Shown one piece after another: positions 1 to 13,094 of a DNA stretch of 64,000 nucleotides. The stretch spans positions 37,119,465 to 37,183,464 of the forward strand of contig CM053249.1 of the NCBI GenBank assembly GCA_028583405.1, given 5' to 3'. The translations under genes and the position numbers were made by a program. Each line of letters starts with the position of its first letter. Position 1 is the first letter of the stretch. Below the pieces are notes generated by a model that searched no databases, had not been told where the DNA came from, and saw only the letters and a list, made by a program, of their open reading frames with translations. Origin of the DNA: Pogonophryne albipinna (taxonomy: Eukaryota > Chordata > Actinopteri > Perciformes > Artedidraconidae).

Positions 1-529
1 CGCTGCCACTGGTGGGATGTATGGGGCGGGCCATTCTGCACATGCGTTAAATGCGTTAAATATTTTAATGCAATTTATTCAAAAAATTAATTACCGCCGT
101 TAACGCGATAATTTTGGCAGCATTAGTTTTAATCTATCGGTTAATAACCTGCAGAGCTCGCGGCATTACTCTGTCCGAGATACGCCTCCTACACACGGTC
201 ATAATAACCTAACATGAGCGCCGTTATAACGCCTCATGTGGACAGCACTGCATACACCTCCACTCATCCCCTGAGCGTGTACACACCTCATATGACAGCC
301 GGAGTGAAATGCAGCGTGTGGAAACTCCCTCGCAGCCCTTTTGCCTCACGGGCAGCGGCAGTGGCGGCGATGGCGTGGCTCGTCACCATGACGACCATTA
401 CGGCACATCACAGAGAAGCCTCTCCCCCCAGCAGTTCCATGGGATACAATAAATACTCCTGTCATCCCAGGAACAGTGTCTTGCACGGTTTTTACTCCCG
501 CTATTTTTCTAAATCTATGAAAAGAACGG
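1..529. other. Left-edge intron sequence with repeat-like fragments
   Basis: No supported gene. Around 60-115 a stretch containing ttaccgccgttaacgcgata and ttttggcagc resembles a DNA-transposon terminus common in fish genomes, but no partner end is visible. Short open frames here lack any recognisable domain. DIRS-derived sequence starts near 530. Confidence 0.35.
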
Positions 530-760
530 GGGAGTCGCCCCGTTGCTGTACAATCAAACATGTGTTGATTCGCACAGACAACAGGCCACGGCTATGGAAG
601 CAGCCTACCTCAATCGCCAGGGAGGAGTACGGTCTGCGCAGCTTCTGAACGCAGCTAGGCGGCTGCTGTTCTGGGCGCGCACACACGTTGCTCTCCATCA
701 GAGCAATGTATATTCCCGGCGAATTTAACCGAGGGGCTCGCAGAACGCAGCAGCCGTGTT

Positions 761-1488
761 ATGCGAGGAGTACGGAGACTCAGACCTGTGTCACGCACAC
801 TGGCGCCTCAGGGTGATTTGGCTTTGGTGTTACGCGCACTAAGCAAAGCCCCATTTGAACCTGATCAGGTTCCCCTTAAACTGTTATCAGCCAAAGTAGT
901 ACTGCTTTTGGCTCTATCAGCGAGAAGGGTGAGTGATTTGTCTGCTCTCGCTGTGGCTCCGTCATGTCTCCGGATCCAAGGAGATGGCAGTTCAGCTGTT
1001 TTACGCCCTAACCCGGCTTCATGCCTAAGGTCATCACAACTCTTTTAGAGTCGAGAGTGATCACCCTGGCTGGCTTATTCCACCCTCCTTACAGGTCGGA
1101 GGAAGAAGCCACGTCTCATCTCCTTTGTCCTGTGCGTGCGCTGTCTTGCTATGTGGCGCGCACGGCGGCCTGGCGCCGTTCTCAGCGCCTGTTTGTGCAC
1201 TATAGAGAGCGCTCGATCGGGCAACCTCTGTCTGCACAACGGCTGTCACACTGGCTGTGTGAGGCTGTGTCACAGGCATATGTCTCCTCTGGGGTGGAGC
1301 CCCCGGAGAACATCAATGTCTCCACCAGAGGAATTTCCTCCTCCACGGCTTTGCACGGAGGAATGTCAGTGGAAGATATTTGCACTGCTGCATCTTGGTC
1401 TTCCCCCTGTTCATTTATTCATTTTTATTTGAGGGATGTCTCCCATTCCTCTCTGACACACCCTGTACTGGGTGTCCTGTCGGAGTGA
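761..1488 (+). pseudogene. DIRS tyrosine recombinase, frameshifted
   Basis: Two overlapping frames make up the catalytic half of a DIRS tyrosine recombinase. The first (761-1048) carries VVLLLALSARRVSDLSAL, the box-1 Arg region. The second (1021-1488) carries LLCPVRALSCYVARTA, then QRLSHWLCEAVSQAY, STRGISSS (box-2 Arg) and a candidate nucleophile Tyr in FIHFYLRDVS. The His normally before STRG is not seen (it reads INVSTRG). The frame break at about 1030 and the missing residue argue for an inactive copy. Confidence 0.75.
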
Positions 1489-1690
1489 GTGACGTCAGGG
1501 AGCCAGCTGTGCGCCTCTCTCCTGCCTCTCGCCACGCGGAGAGCGGCCATTTTTCCCTCTTATAGGAGGGATGTTCCCGTTACTCTGACACACTTCGTAC
1601 GGAGTGCCTGGTCAGAGTGAGTGACGTCAGGGATCCAGCTGAGCGCTCTCCTACCTGTCTGACACGCAGAGAGCTGCTGTTCCCCCTCTA
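1433..1690 (+). repeat. Diverged tandem duplication, unit about 130 bp
   Basis: Two copies (about 1433-1560 and 1566-1690) share gagggatgt, a ctctgacacac block, gtgagtgacgtcaggga and a gctgagcgc/gctgtgcgc block. Each contains a TGACGTCA palindrome (CRE-like) at about 1489 and 1622. The array follows the recombinase ORF of the DIRS fragment and is probably part of its 3' non-coding region. Confidence 0.6.
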
Positions 1691-2210
1691 TGGTCGCTGG
1701 GCAAGGTGGGACCTTCGTCTCTACTTTCTCACAGCGGCCGGTATGTATTGTTCCCAGCCTTCACCCCGTCAGGGAAGATAGGCATGTTTTGCAATGTTCC
1801 AGGGACGGTGATGCGCCATTACGCATGGCACATCAGGCATCAGGGGGTGTTATTGAGCAGGTGTGTCTGTGCTTCTTGTGCCGGGCGGCCCGATTGGGGC
1901 GCAGACTACATCATGCTTCGCCCTTAACCCAATAGGGCGAAGCCATATACGAAATAGAACTGAGGTTACCTACTGTAACCCCAGCTTCTATGAGTAAATG
2001 GCGCAGCCCTCTAAGCGCTGGGCCCCACTGGCTCCACGAATAGCTGAAGAAAAGTTATTTTGTATGGGAGCAGATTGTCGGGCCTCTTTCCTATTTATAC
2101 CGGAAGGAAGCCCGAGGGTGGGGCCCACCTTGCGGGTGGGCGTGGACTACAAGTGTTTCAGTGCTGCGCGGGGGCGCAGGGGGATTACCCAATAGCGATA
2201 GCCTTAGAGC

Positions 2211-2700
2211 AGCGGTTCTCAAACTTTATTCAATAATGTACCCCCTTTGAAAAAGAAATTCAGCCAAGTACCCCCTGATCAGCGCAAAAACTATTTGTTA
2301 GGGGAAAAAAGCCTATATAAAGAGGTACAGTACAGCGCTGCACCATCAGTGTCTGATTTATTAAAACAACAACATTGTAACTGAGAAACACTTAAATGCT
2401 ACATTTCAAATGTTTACAATCCATCACTAAATTCATGGCAAACCAATTTTAACATCAAGCAATAGAGCTAACTGCTAACTGCTAAAGAAGTTCTGAGTCT
2501 CTTTACACGCTCTACTCCCTTAGAAGACAGGCAAGATGGAGCATTGGGGCGAGAGAACTATCAGACTTCAGGTTTTCTTGATACAACATTAATTTGGACA
2601 AGCTCTTATGTCTGCTCGAACCAGCCGAGTCTACTCATTAGCTTGCTGAGGTGATAGAAGAATGGTGCAGCATGTGGTATTGAAAACAGAACGTCAGTCA
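2211..2700. mobile_element. hAT-like DNA transposon fragment (one end)
   Basis: Begins agcagcggttctcaaacttt, followed by the taccccct repeats that mark the ends of a hAT/Charlie family common in vertebrates. The opposite terminus is not seen before the nrxn3 exon at 2776, so this is a partial copy directly abutting the end of the DIRS fragment. No ORF. Confidence 0.5.
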
Positions 2701-2775
2701 AGCTGAGAAGATATGTCACTAAAACTTTTAATATATATATAAGGCTAACAAGCATCTTTTAAAAATAAAACATAC

Positions 2776-3036
2776 CCTTTAACCAATTCTACAGCAATAA
2801 AATCATTGCCATCTCCAGAGTTGAAGATGATGAAGCCGTCGGGGGAGGTGGTCTTGAACTGGAAGAAGAGGTGCATGGATGCGTAGGCCTGCAGCGTCGC
2901 CAGGCTCAGATAGCTGCTCTTTGATTTGAAGGTGACGGGGTCAGCGATAATTGAACGAACCCCAAAGCGGGCATTGAGCTCACAATAATCAATGTCCCCA
3001 TTCTTGCACAGGTCAATGTAGAGCATGCCGTTAAAT
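2776..3036 (-). CDS. nrxn3: nrxn3 exon: end of LNS4 and start of LNS5
   Basis: This 261-nt exon begins with one base completing Arg, then [20 protein letters not shown] (end of LNS4). It continues with the opening strands of LNS5: [40 protein letters not shown], then [13 protein letters not shown] plus two bases. The acceptor is tctgcag|at. The donor is aagg|gtatgt, chosen because it leaves the Gly codon split as in other neurexins. This is the last exon before the left edge; the following LNS5 exon is not in the window. Confidence 0.94.
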
Positions 3037-3689
3037 CTGCAGAAAAGACAGGAACAGGCACTCAAAATGATCATCTTTAAAATAAGGTCTTACTTGTCTA
3101 CTTCAGGAAAAAGGATAATAAAAAAAACTGTCTGAAGTGTGGATGTGGGAGACCAATATTTAAATCAAATCCACAGTAAATGACATGATGGCTTCTTAAC
3201 AAATAAAGCCACAGTCACTGACTTGTTGTGCCATTTGGGGGCAGAAGAACTGCTCAACAAGCTACAGTAAGTGCAATAAAGCACTGTGAAATGTGTGATC
3301 GCATTGAATGTAATTTTTTTTTCAGTTTTTCTTAATATGTGTATAACTTTTTTATTTATCTTATATTTACTATTGGTTCTTGAAAAAAAAAAAAATTTGC
3401 TGACGAATAATTTGTCTTACAAGGCATATTTTAATTTTAACCATTCTCATGGTTGTGTCCACTGGAAGAACAAAAGTCAAACATTAACTAAAAAACACAC
3501 ATGTGATGTGAAACCAATTTTATTATCTTTAAAGGGCAAAATAAATGTGTAAAGCTACTACATCTGGGTGAAAGCTCTGTAAACAAGTTACCTTGTCATT
3601 TGATTCATTGCTGGATGCAATAATTAGTAATTAGTTAGTGTTTTAATGTCTGCACGTTAAAACAGTAAAGTAAGTAGGCCTAGTTGTAC

Positions 3690-3810
3690 CTGAGGCTCTG
3701 CAGATGACCGATGAAGCTGGACGGAATGCTGGAGACAAAGCGACGCTCCATCATTATGCCGGTTTCGATGTTGTGGAACTCCAGGCGGGTGTGGTCACCC
3801 ACCATTTGGC
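3690..3810 (-). CDS. nrxn3: nrxn3 exon: LNS4
   Basis: This 121-nt exon encodes [39 protein letters not shown] plus two bases (AG) of an Arg codon. The acceptor is cttcag|gc and the donor ctcag|gtacaa. The intron to the exon upstream is only 290 bp, among the shortest here. ISVVPS in mammals is replaced by VSSIPS. Confidence 0.94.
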
Positions 3811-4100
3811 CTGAAGAGGGGGAGGGTGGAGGGGATGGGTTGAAAAGAAAGACAAAAACGAAAAGAAAAGAGAACACTGTCTGACACTAACACAAAAGGG
3901 CTGATTTAAGGAGAAAATTACATTAACAGTATTAGATAAATGCAGTCTGTCACTAAAGCTTACATATCTACATCCTGTCTTTACTGCAGAATTATATATT
4001 GATGTATCAATCTCTAAGGCGACACACCACAGCATGGTGTGATACCACAAGGAAACGCTAACATTCATCTTCAAGCATGAACCGAGTTGTGGGTGTGTAC

Positions 4101-4220
4101 CTTCTGCTACATCATCGTCAACAGTTAGCTTGTAGGTTTTTCCGCGCCGCACCACTCTCACTGTATGCCATTCATTATCATTGAGCTTTTGCCCGGCATA
4201 CAGAGTCTCCGGTCCCTTGC
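4101..4220 (-). CDS. nrxn3: nrxn3 exon: LNS4 middle
   Basis: This 120-nt exon encodes [39 protein letters not shown] plus one base, after two bases completing the previous codon. The acceptor is tctcag|gc and the donor is gaag|gtacac. [15 protein letters not shown] is one of the most conserved strands of LNS4. GQKLND and DDDVAEG favour neurexin-3. Confidence 0.95.
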
Positions 4221-4831
4221 CTGAGAACAACGGTCAATCACAAAGTTAAAGACATCCTGAGCCCAAAACCAAACTGTTGTTTTCCCACTGTAAGTTTGGA
4301 GTCATTTTCAGAATTCTACAAGCAGCTTAGCTTTAGCTTGAAAATGGCTTTAAATCGGTTTTTCAATATCTTTCTTATTACTCTGGGAAACAAAAGTTTG
4401 GTTTTGAAAAAAGTACAAAATACAAAATACTTGACATTTGTATTTCTTCTAAAACACCTGAGCACTATGAAGTGAGTCAAGGCTTTCAAATAATTTGATC
4501 AGAAAGAGAAAGGGTAACGACAAAATTGCTTTTACTCATTTTTGAATTAGAAAAACCTTTTTTTTTCATGTTTCATTCCTTTCTTTTATTTCTGTCTTTA
4601 TTACTCTTTTGATTACATTTACTTTTAATATGTCATTTCTGTTGATAGGGGGCGCAAATCAATGTCAACAACAGAAGACGGCACAGCAGCCCATGACAGT
4701 CAGCTTCTCCCAATCAGAATGATTACATTGTTCACAGTTCAAAATAACTGAATATTTCAACCAGGAACCAAATTATCCACATAGGTCCCCACCTTTCCAA
4801 AAAGCAGAGCCAGTGAGTAAAGAGGTTTAAC

Positions 4832-5766
<935 letters not shown>

Positions 5767-5774
5767 GGTTTAAC

Positions 5775-7017
5775 CTTTAAAACCAGCGCCCTGTGTGGGC
5801 ACAGAGCCAAGCGCATTTAGATAACAAATGCTCAGCCTGTTTCTCTAATAGCTTAGGATCCAATCAGTAAGGATATTTTTTACTGGGAGACAAGTCAAAA
5901 TATATCCATGGCCTCATTATGAGTAAAAGCAATCCATATGAATTCATTAAAAGAAAGTATACTTTTTGTACCTAAGACATTACATCTTCCGACAGTACAG
6001 AACTCTTCTGCATATTCTGCGTATTTCTGCGAGTCCAATTTATATATTTAGTTCATTTGACATAACTAATAACATGTCTTTAGAGAGACACATCTTAATG
6101 TATCATAGTTTTAGTTTTGAGGATATAATAAGTAAACAACAACAATATATGAGTTGGCATTCACATGCATGTTGCCCATGGTTAATAATAATGTTAAATA
6201 TTTGTATTATCATGTGTTCCCTGGATTTAAATGACCTCATTTGTTTCTTTAATTTTGAAGAAAAAAAGTATGCATTGTGCCCAGAAACGTTTGGATCCCA
6301 ATGAAAAATTCAGATAAGGTCTATAGGTTTGAACAGCGGATGCAGCGGGGGTTTACGAGCTTCAGCTTAAATTTAAATCTGGTCATTACGCCATTTCTCT
6401 CCGTTGGGATTTATTGTTGATAGATTCAGGTACTTCTGTTTTGTTTTAGCTTTGTTGGTTACCACGACTTATGTACAGATTGGATACAAATTGTATTTCA
6501 TTAATTACATGTGAATAGACTGTGCTGGACTACACAGTAAACCGTTTTTTATTTATTTATTGGTGAGTCCAACTATTCATTCTCTATAACCAATCACCAG
6601 ATGGAAGGATTTAATGTAGACTTGTTAGCAAAAGGTTTTTTGGGTACTAAAAAGGGGGTCAAGGTTATATGGCCCCTGGAGGTCCACCAGCATGTTGAAC
6701 ATCTACATCAACAGTATTCAAATAATAAACAAGCTTTCCAAATAAAGTGTGTCAGTGAGAGTAAAAGCTTGGATAATAAACCTAAGTAGCTCTGTTTGCT
6801 CTCAGATTGTAAGCACTTATTGTCATCACTTATTAAATGTTCTGAATTGGCGTTTATGCTTACTTAAACATTGTGGTAGTGTTTTTTTCTGATAGCAATT
6901 TGAGAAAAGGGAAGGGCGGTGCAGAATTCACATTTAATAAAAGACATTTCATTTAAAGAAATAACATCAACATAGCATCAACATAGAAAGCAAAATGAAA
7001 CTTGAGTGTTAACTTAC
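5775..7017. other. Intron, no gene seen
   Basis: AT-rich intron between a hAT element and the SS3 microexon. I see no conserved coding signal, repeat terminus or RNA gene. Confidence 0.5.
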
Positions 7018-7044
7018 TGGAGTTACAGTTTATCCTGATACAGT
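7018..7044 (-). CDS. nrxn3: nrxn3 microexon at splice site 3 (SS3), 27 nt
   Basis: With the G from the exon before and GC from the exon after, this 27-nt exon encodes DCIRINCNSS. That is the canonical neurexin SS3 insert, which carries two extra cysteines. The acceptor is ccatctag|ac and the donor is cca|gtaagt, both strong. Skipping it joins VNL-G-KGPETL; inclusion gives VNLDCIRINCNSSKGPETL. Both keep frame because the exon is 27 nt and the phases match. It is isolated in about 4.7 kb of intron. Confidence 0.93.
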
Positions 7045-8916
7045 CTAGATGGGGAAGAATAAATGACAGATGAAATTGCATCCTTCAAGGTTACTGCTGC
7101 AGACATCCAAAAACAAAAAGTCCACCCTTCCGGGGACGTACACATGCAGGAAGGCAGCCATTTTATTCATTAAGTTTACTTTTAAGATTTCCAGAATCAT
7201 CTTTTAAATGTCAATAAGGTAAAGCATGGATTTGTCATTAAAATGTACTGGTTTTTACAAGCTGCTTTTCTAGAGTTGTGTTACCCTTAGAACCAGACTT
7301 AAGATTTAAAAATTGTTTAGACACGGTATTACAGTAAAATGGCCACTTATAGTACCAGCTACATGAATGTTTCAACCCAACACTGCCTGTTCCATTTTAG
7401 ATTTACATATTTAGATTAGAACAGTCAAAGTCTCTGGCTCCAAAGCCTCCACACCGACACGGTGGAAACAGCTATCCATTTTAGAGCCATCGATCTTTGA
7501 AAAGTCAGGAAATCAAGAATGTTTCAATTGTATGTTGCTGTTCAAACAGCAGAAAGATTATATTTGAAGTGTGTTGATGTGATCTGTTAACAGTCCCAGT
7601 GAGGCCAGAATGACTGCTGTATTCAGTTGTGAGACAGTGAGGGTTGGTCACCATGTGGCTGGTGGTTTCATGTGTCGTCAACCGCAACAGAAAAGTGGGA
7701 GCAAACAGCCACGATCCAATCAGCACCAGCACCATGCAGAGGCACAACAACCCCAACCATCAGATCTGCAACTCTATCCTACGCCTAGTGTCACTTAATT
7801 AATCCAAGACTAGATCTTAACATTTTTACATGTTAACAAAGTGCAGAAATTCACACAGATTAATATAGGTTAAGAAATGATATACGCTCTGACCAATTAG
7901 AGCTGCGTAGCATGAACATTTTACCTGGTATCTGGGATATTGCTTTCATGAATTAACATAATGAATAAATAGGTTATCTATGTGGTATGGCAAACCAGCC
8001 AACGTCTGCTGATAGTGCCATTACTCTTACTGTACATGTTATCCTTTTAAAAGCACATACTGTATTATGTGACTAATTTGTCATTCTTTACTAATTATGA
8101 TTGAAAATGTTTTTGGGGTCACAGCCAGCTGTAGGTTTTGCTGGGCTCTGTTCTCGGGCTGTTCGCCTGACGGGCCGCAGGCTTAAGGCCTTTGAAGGGG
8201 TGAATACCATCTTTTGACAAAGCAGGATGAAAAATGGAGTTGAACGGGAAACATAAAAACTAAAAACTGAAAAAGCATAAAATTCCAGATAAGACACCAT
8301 CATCAGCAAAGAAAACAAGCTCCCAGAAGAACAGGAGGGTGACAGAGAGACGGAACAATGAGGTTAGTGAGAAAGACAAGAAGTTTCTTCTGATGTCCTG
8401 TTAAATGGTGGACTGAAGATCAGTGGACATACTTGGTGGAAATCAGTTCTTAGAAAGTCTCAGCACACTTGGGTCTTTAACTAAAAACTTAACTAGTAAC
8501 CAGACTTTAAAGCCCAGTGTCTCTTCATTATAATGCATATTCTGTAAAGTCTGTGCTGAGACTGTCTCACAAGTTCTGTACACAAGAATATGGATATGGT
8601 TTGTTTGTTTCAAAGATGGGCAAAACATGTTTACCATTAAAATAAATTAAGTTATGATGTGTAGCCTAAGATGTTATTGTTGAATTCAGTAAGCAGTCCG
8701 TGGTTCTCTGTGTGCACAGCATTAAAGGACATGCACAAATGTTGTAAAGTTAGAAACCAGTTAGAAAGGCATTATAGTAATGAGTAACTGATACAAAAAG
8801 AAAACAAAGGGATAGAGGTGAAAGCAGAGATCACCGCTTAACAGTGAACAGTCTCACGCGAAAGGTGGAGCAGTGGAGGCAGATGGGGGAGGGGGGGGAT
8901 TGGGGGTATACGATAC
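7045..8916. other. Intron, no gene seen
   Basis: About 1.9 kb between the SS3 microexon and the LNS4 exon. Short frames only; no recognisable element ends. Confidence 0.5.
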
Positions 8917-9120
8917 CTAGGTTGACCGTGAGTTTGACACGACCCCCATCCAACTCCAGCCTGAGCGTGTCGGCTGAGTCTCGGGAGGTGGTGGCCATGA
9001 GGAGACCGTAAGCCCGCTGAGACCGGAAGCGCAGCGAGACGTCCTCCGCCTCAGTGTGCATGATGTTTGGCATCACCACCTTCATATACATGCTGCCATC
9101 ATAGGAGAGGATGGAAGCCT
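8917..9120 (-). CDS. nrxn3: nrxn3 exon: start of LNS4
   Basis: This 204-nt exon starts with the two bases that complete a Glu codon, then [35 protein letters not shown] and [20 protein letters not shown], and ends in Leu plus one G. The donor is cctag|gtatcg and the acceptor tctcatag|ag. The final G is the first base of a codon that becomes Gly if SS3 is skipped or Asp if the 27-nt SS3 exon is included. Confidence 0.95.
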
Positions 9121-9490
9121 CTATGAGAAAAAATCAAGAGCATAAAGTCATTTTAGACATATTTCATATCAATTTCATCAGCTAGGAAGTGATGCTGTAT
9201 ACATATTCAATAAGTCCTGGCAGTGGCTCTCGGGCTGTGTGTTGGTCAGTTGGTCCAACACTTGTTTCAGACCAGGACTGCATTAACCCCAACTCCAGAG
9301 GACACTCCGACTTGTTAGTCAACCTTAAAGAAACTTTGAATCACCATCGCATAATAACATATTGAGGCTTGCAAAAAACATTGTCTCTGAGCCCAACCAT
9401 GTTCTCAACTGTGAATATGAGTTGTTACCATCAAATAAGAGATACGGGTTCCAAAGATTTAATAAGGTTTGCCTGAAAAACTCTTTAGTG

Positions 9491-10569
9491 CAGTGGTTCT
9501 CAAAGTGGGGGGCGCGCCCCCCCTGGGGGGTGCAGAGGCATGCCAGGGGGGGCGCGAGAGACCAGCAGGAAAAATGGTTATACATTTTTTTTTTTTTTTT
9601 TAAAGATAAAAAAAAAAAAATCATAATTAAAAAAATTATTGATTCAAAAATAATATGATGCAGTACAGTACTATTACGTCTGGGTCTCTGTGTTTCATTA
9701 AAGCTCGACTCTGTGTGTGTGCGGAACGAGCCATTTTGTGTGCGCGAACGAGAGAGAGAGCGCAACGGTACTGGAGATCGTTGTTGTGAGCTTCTGGTGC
9801 TAGCGAGCTACGCTAACAGATATAAGGAGTTTTTTCAACAACAAAGTGGAGGAGAGTCCTCTCCTGTCAGACTGAGAGACTCAGTGAACTAAAGGACTCT
9901 CTCAGTGTTATCTCAGTGGGTCTCAAACGTTTTGGTCACCATTAATGTAAACAAGTATTTCCGAGGCACACGTTTATATGATCATTATAGTTATACAAAA
10001 ATATGAGAATAAATGAAAAACAGGTATGAAATACTATATGACAGTAAAAAAAGAATAAAGTTTAAAAGAGTGATTTGTAAAATATCCATAAAGAAAAAGT
10101 AAATCTGTTAACAGGTCTGTTTCAAATGGGTGTTGAGAGAGGTATCCATAGATCTCTCATGTTGCTCTCAAAGTGCACCAGATTGATGCATTTAACTTAA
10201 ATATTTAAAAATAAATCTTCCCGGGGGAGCATGCCCCCGGACCCCCCTATGTGAGGTCCACACACCACCTGTAAAAATAGCACTTGACCCCTGCTTACAC
10301 CTATATGCCGTGAGCTGATTATCGTGCCTTCATTGTAACAGTCGCGGGTACACTGTGTATTTGCGTGGGGATTGTTGCAGTAGAAAGTTCCATTGTAGCG
10401 ACCGGTACATTAATGGGAAACCCTAAATGTTTAAGCACCCTCTATGAAACGTCAAGCTGCCCCACAGCACCCCCAAAAGAGATCTCTGGCGCCGCCACTG
10501 AGCCTGACTATTTGCGCCTTTTTTTTTCTCCAAAGGGGGGGCCTGACAGAAAAAGTTTGAGAACCACTG
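9491..10569. mobile_element. Non-autonomous hAT element, TSD CTTTAGTG
   Basis: Left end cagtggttctcaaagtgggg, right end aagtttgagaaccactg. The 8-bp duplication ctttagtg is perfect at 9483-9490 and 10570-10577. Inside, at about 9913, cagtgggtctcaaacg looks like a second hAT-type end, so the body may be composite. No transposase frame; contains poly-T/poly-A stretches near 9586-9620. Confidence 0.88.
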
Positions 10570-10577
10570 CTTTAGTG

Positions 10578-12130
10578 CAATCCCATATCAAATGTACATC
10601 AAAGAGTCTTTTACATATTGTATTCAGTGATTGTGATTTTATGTTTAATATCTGTTTCTTTGTTTCTTGTTCTTATATGTGTCCTTGTTAATGGAGCTGC
10701 TGTGGTGCGCTGTAGCTCCTGCTAAGACACATGACATATGGCAACGATAAAAAAGGGTGCGGTTACCTACGTTTTCCTTTGATTGTGGTTCATAAGGATT
10801 TACAAATAGATGCAGACAGAACCTTAATCAAAATGCTTGTAGTTATGAGGGTTTGTCATTCATAGTCCATCACTGTCTAAACCGAAAGTCCTTTGTCACT
10901 CTCTTCCATCCACATCTCTTCTCTCCTCCCTACGACGTCTGTTCTCATTAGGTAAGACCTGCCTTCTTGGCAGCCAATCAAAATGACAAATGACAACCTT
11001 GAAAGAAACAGATACAGACGGTGTGGTGTATATAATTACCAACCTTTTTACCTTAAACTCACACAGGGGTTGCCTATGTGGATACAAGAAACAGTGTGTA
11101 CAGCAGCAGCAGAGCACCACAGTGGTGTGAACTGGCCATTATGAAATTCTAAGTAGTCTGAGGGAATGGGTCGCTGTCAGTGCTTGAATTGGAATACAAA
11201 AGGTGCCAGTACTCTAAATCAGCAACCGTTTCAAGTCAATTTATTTATACAGCCCAAAAACAAGTATTTGGCTCAAAGTCATAGTATATCCTATAATGCT
11301 GGTGGGTTTGTCTCTGTCCTGTATATTTTAGAAAGGCTCACTGTACTTAAACAAAATGACTCAGGGTGCATCTGAGACTAAAATCAACCTGGTCTCACCA
11401 GAATGCGTGACTCCACCACGACTCCTTAACACCGCATTCCGTGGTGGAGTCACGAACTTTGCTACATGTACATGTCTGCACCACGCAAACAACCCCAATG
11501 TAAAGTGAATGAGGCTGCTTTGTCGTGGTGCACACACGCATTTCTACAACGTCCAGCAGTGAGCTTTTATTCTATAAAACGTTTTTAAAATCTACTTTAT
11601 AGCTCGTAGTAACTCACGGGAGGCTTCTTTTATTTTATTTGTATTCATAATAATTTGTATTTTTCGTCAGAATGTATTATGGTGCATTAGTTACGATTTT
11701 TTGTTCTCAAAAAACAGTGCATTGTGTGTAATACAACTGTGATTTTTATTAAATTAGTTAGTTTTTAAGGAAGGCCAGAGCTTCAGCTGTGTCAAATAGA
11801 TTGTTCCCTTTAGTTAACGTTTTTTAAAAGAACATTATATTCCGATTAAAGTCATTTCAAGGTATGAGTACTGTAGTATTACAGTAAAGTGCAGGCGTCT
11901 GTGCTGCCAGCACTTTACTGCTATTTGACAGGAAAATGTGTTACAGTGTAGCTACTGACCATGCTACAGCAGTGAGCAGCAGAGGTGGGGCTATGGCTTC
12001 ATCGTTATCAGCAAATGATCGTATAGGGCGTACACACGGAGCCGTTTGGCCCCCCAGAGCGTTCCGTTTTCAGATCTATCTACCTTGGATAGATCGGTTC
12101 CGTTACGGCCTTGTGTGAACGAACGGGCTA
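10578..12130. other. Intron with fragmentary repeats
   Basis: No gene. Around 11384-11530 a segment (cctggtctcaccagaatgcg; ccaccacgactcc with inverse partner gtggtggagtcacg) has the look of a dispersed fish repeat. The rest shows no recognisable structure. Confidence 0.4.
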
Positions 12131-12139
12131 TACGCGAGA

Positions 12140-12235
12140 GAGAAGTAGAGGCTACGTCTCCCTTGAAAAAGAGATCAATGATCTCAATGGGATTTATTTG
12201 TATAAATAAAGGTTTGAAATGAAATGAACAACCCG
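12140..12235 (+). mobile_element. LINE 3' tail fragment
   Basis: The sequence tctcccttgaaaaagagatc followed by atctcaatgggattta and aataaaggtttgaaatgaa matches the 3' end of the LINE at 36.5-37.75 kb (37688-37755). This is a severely 5'-truncated insertion of the same family. Confidence 0.65.
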
Positions 12236-12239
12236 TTTT

Positions 12240-12613
12240 GTTCTCTTGTAAACACCACCTAAGCTTCCAGTCTGTTATTCTAACTCAATCAGCATGACAG
12301 AGTGATTCAATCAGCATGACAGTGATCTCCAGCCTGGTCCTCATCAACACTCTGATCTGTGTTAACCAGAGAATCACTGACATGATGTCAGCTATTCCTT
12401 TTTGGCAGGGCTGAAATGTAGTGCAATTTTTTTTTTTTTTTGGTATTAAGTAAATTTTCATGGCAAAGAGGGACTTTGCCATACATTGCATTTCATTTGA
12501 TCACTCTCCATAACATTCTGCAGTACATGCAAATTGCCATCATATAAACTGAGGCAGCAGACTTTGTGAAAATTTATATTTGTGTCATTCTCAAAACCTT
12601 TGGCCACGGCTGT
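12240..12613. mobile_element. Tc1-like element end fragment
   Basis: The stretch ending tgtcattctcaaaacctttggccacggctgta resembles the terminal inverted repeat and subterminal sequence of a common fish Tc1-like transposon. Only one end is recognisable and there is no transposase. An imperfect direct repeat (caatcagcatgacag) occurs at about 12286 and 12310. Confidence 0.5.
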
Positions 12614-13094
12614 ATATTCTGCATCACTGTTATGCTATTTTCTTGTACTGCTACCAGGTGGTGCATAATCAAATGAGAGCACAATACATTCTGATGAATA
12701 TCATGATACTGTCTACGTTCTTTATCTGTGTTCACTGCTGACTTCTGATCCAGTTCTTCAGTTTAGTGCTCCTCAAGCATCTGCCAATTTAACAAAATCA
12801 TTCTGCAGGTTTATTTTAATCAAACTGCAGATTTGGCCATCATTGCTATTGGTTGAGGTTCACATAGTCAACAAATGTATTAAAAACCCTTAGAACTCTT
12901 TCCCACTCTGCTCACAGGATAAGAGCTGCTTCTCGTTCAAGGGTACCTTCTTCATAGTCTGTATTTTAAGACTGAATAACATCAAGACTGACCTGGTCCA
13001 ATTAGGCTTCAAATATGACCTGCTTTCCATTTTTTCAAACCCCAAAACTATCAATCGTTTGTGTTCTATAGTGAATGTCTACTGATAGTGACAA

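Larger units (their letters stand above)
530..2210 (+). mobile_element. DIRS-like retroelement, 5'-truncated (RNase H end, tyrosine recombinase, 3' complementary region)
   Basis: DIRS elements move with a tyrosine recombinase instead of an integrase. Seen here: the tail of the RNase H domain (HVLIRTDN near 555, then LNRQGGVRSAQLL near 610, in different frames), a broken recombinase ORF (761-1488), a repeated non-coding block (1433-1690), and near 1927-2000 a stretch (cccaatagggcgaagcc, then ggttac...gtaacc) resembling an internal complementary region. It ends near ggattacccaatagcgatag (about 2206). The gag and RT are absent, so this is a dead 3' fragment. It differs in sequence from the DIRS copy at 53.8-59.1 kb and is antisense to nrxn3. 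Confidence 0.8.
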
